Source of the DNA: JASHVB01 sp049522565
GTDB lineage: Bacteria; Pseudomonadota; Alphaproteobacteria; Acetobacterales; Acetobacteraceae
Assembly: GCA_049522565.1 (NCBI GenBank)
Contig: JBEKNT010000437.1
Coordinates: 1-5,608 of the forward strand
DNA: 5,608 nt
Reading direction: 5' to 3'
Every line of letters starts with the position of its first letter. Position 1 is the first letter of the stretch. The translations under genes were made by a program, and so were the position numbers. Below are positions 5,577 through 5,608 of the stretch, piece by piece. The notes under the pieces were generated by a model. It searched no databases and was not told where the DNA came from. It saw only the letters and a list, made by a program, of their open reading frames with translations.

Positions 5577-5608
5577 CCAGGGCTCTGCCCTGGACCCGTC
5601 AGGGGGCT
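5577..5608. repeat. CCAGGGC palindrome and start of a second copy
   Basis: CCAGGGC (5577-5583) pairs perfectly with GCCCTGG (5587-5593) across a TCT loop. After GACCCG, the sequence TCAGGGGGCT (5599-5608) looks like the left arm of another such hairpin, cut by the end of the window. From memory, CAGGG-type hairpins followed by GGACCC are frequent between genes in Acetobacteraceae. It is likely a dispersed intergenic repeat in the spacer upstream of aspS; no gene is visible in 5497-5608. Confidence 0.55.

Noticed and set aside
1..5608. CRISPR array, tRNA or rRNA gene, transposase, toxin-antitoxin or defence system
   Set aside because: I saw no spaced direct repeats, no tRNA-like cloverleaf and no relevant protein motif. 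All long stretches are accounted for by housekeeping genes.

Overview
The window is about 70% G+C by eye. It reads as ordinary chromosomal DNA from an alphaproteobacterium, most likely Rhodospirillales and probably Acetobacteraceae. Four things point there: an alphaproteobacterial-type aspartyl-tRNA synthetase, a DUF1849/EipB envelope protein (a family known from Alphaproteobacteria), a DNA polymerase IV carrying an N-terminal zinc ribbon, and short GC-rich palindromic repeats of the kinds often scattered through such genomes. The family placement is inference from motifs and memory of homologues; no database search was run.

Layout. Positions 1-240 (+) hold the end of an unrecognised reading frame cut by, or starting at, the left edge. 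Positions 241-387 are a spacer with a strong GC hairpin and a possible promoter. Then come a ROK-family sugar kinase of the Mak (fructokinase) type (388-1332, +) and, only 15 bases later, DNA polymerase IV, dinB (1348-2757, +). The mak-dinB junction is crowded with three hairpins. The outer two carry the same GCGCGGGAGAGG core. One is translated as the C-terminal tail of the kinase; the other is translated as part of the DinB N-terminus if the usual-looking GTG starts are used. dinB converges on a DUF1849/EipB-like periplasmic protein (2779-3603, -), with a perfect 7-bp palindrome between them that has the dinB stop codon in its loop. Upstream of eipB on the same strand is aspS (3700-5496, -), whose leader contains a palindrome. 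The right edge enters another repeat.

How the genes relate. The window looks like four independent housekeeping or maintenance functions: sugar phosphorylation, translesion synthesis, envelope integrity, and Asp-tRNA (probably also Asp-tRNAAsn) charging. mak-dinB and aspS-eipB are each tandem and could be co-transcribed, but nothing shows that the products work together. I found no CRISPR array, tRNA, rRNA, transposase, toxin-antitoxin pair or defence system. The points most worth checking are the translated repeats around the mak-dinB junction, the dinB start, the zinc ribbon on Pol IV, and the non-discriminating signature of the AspRS.
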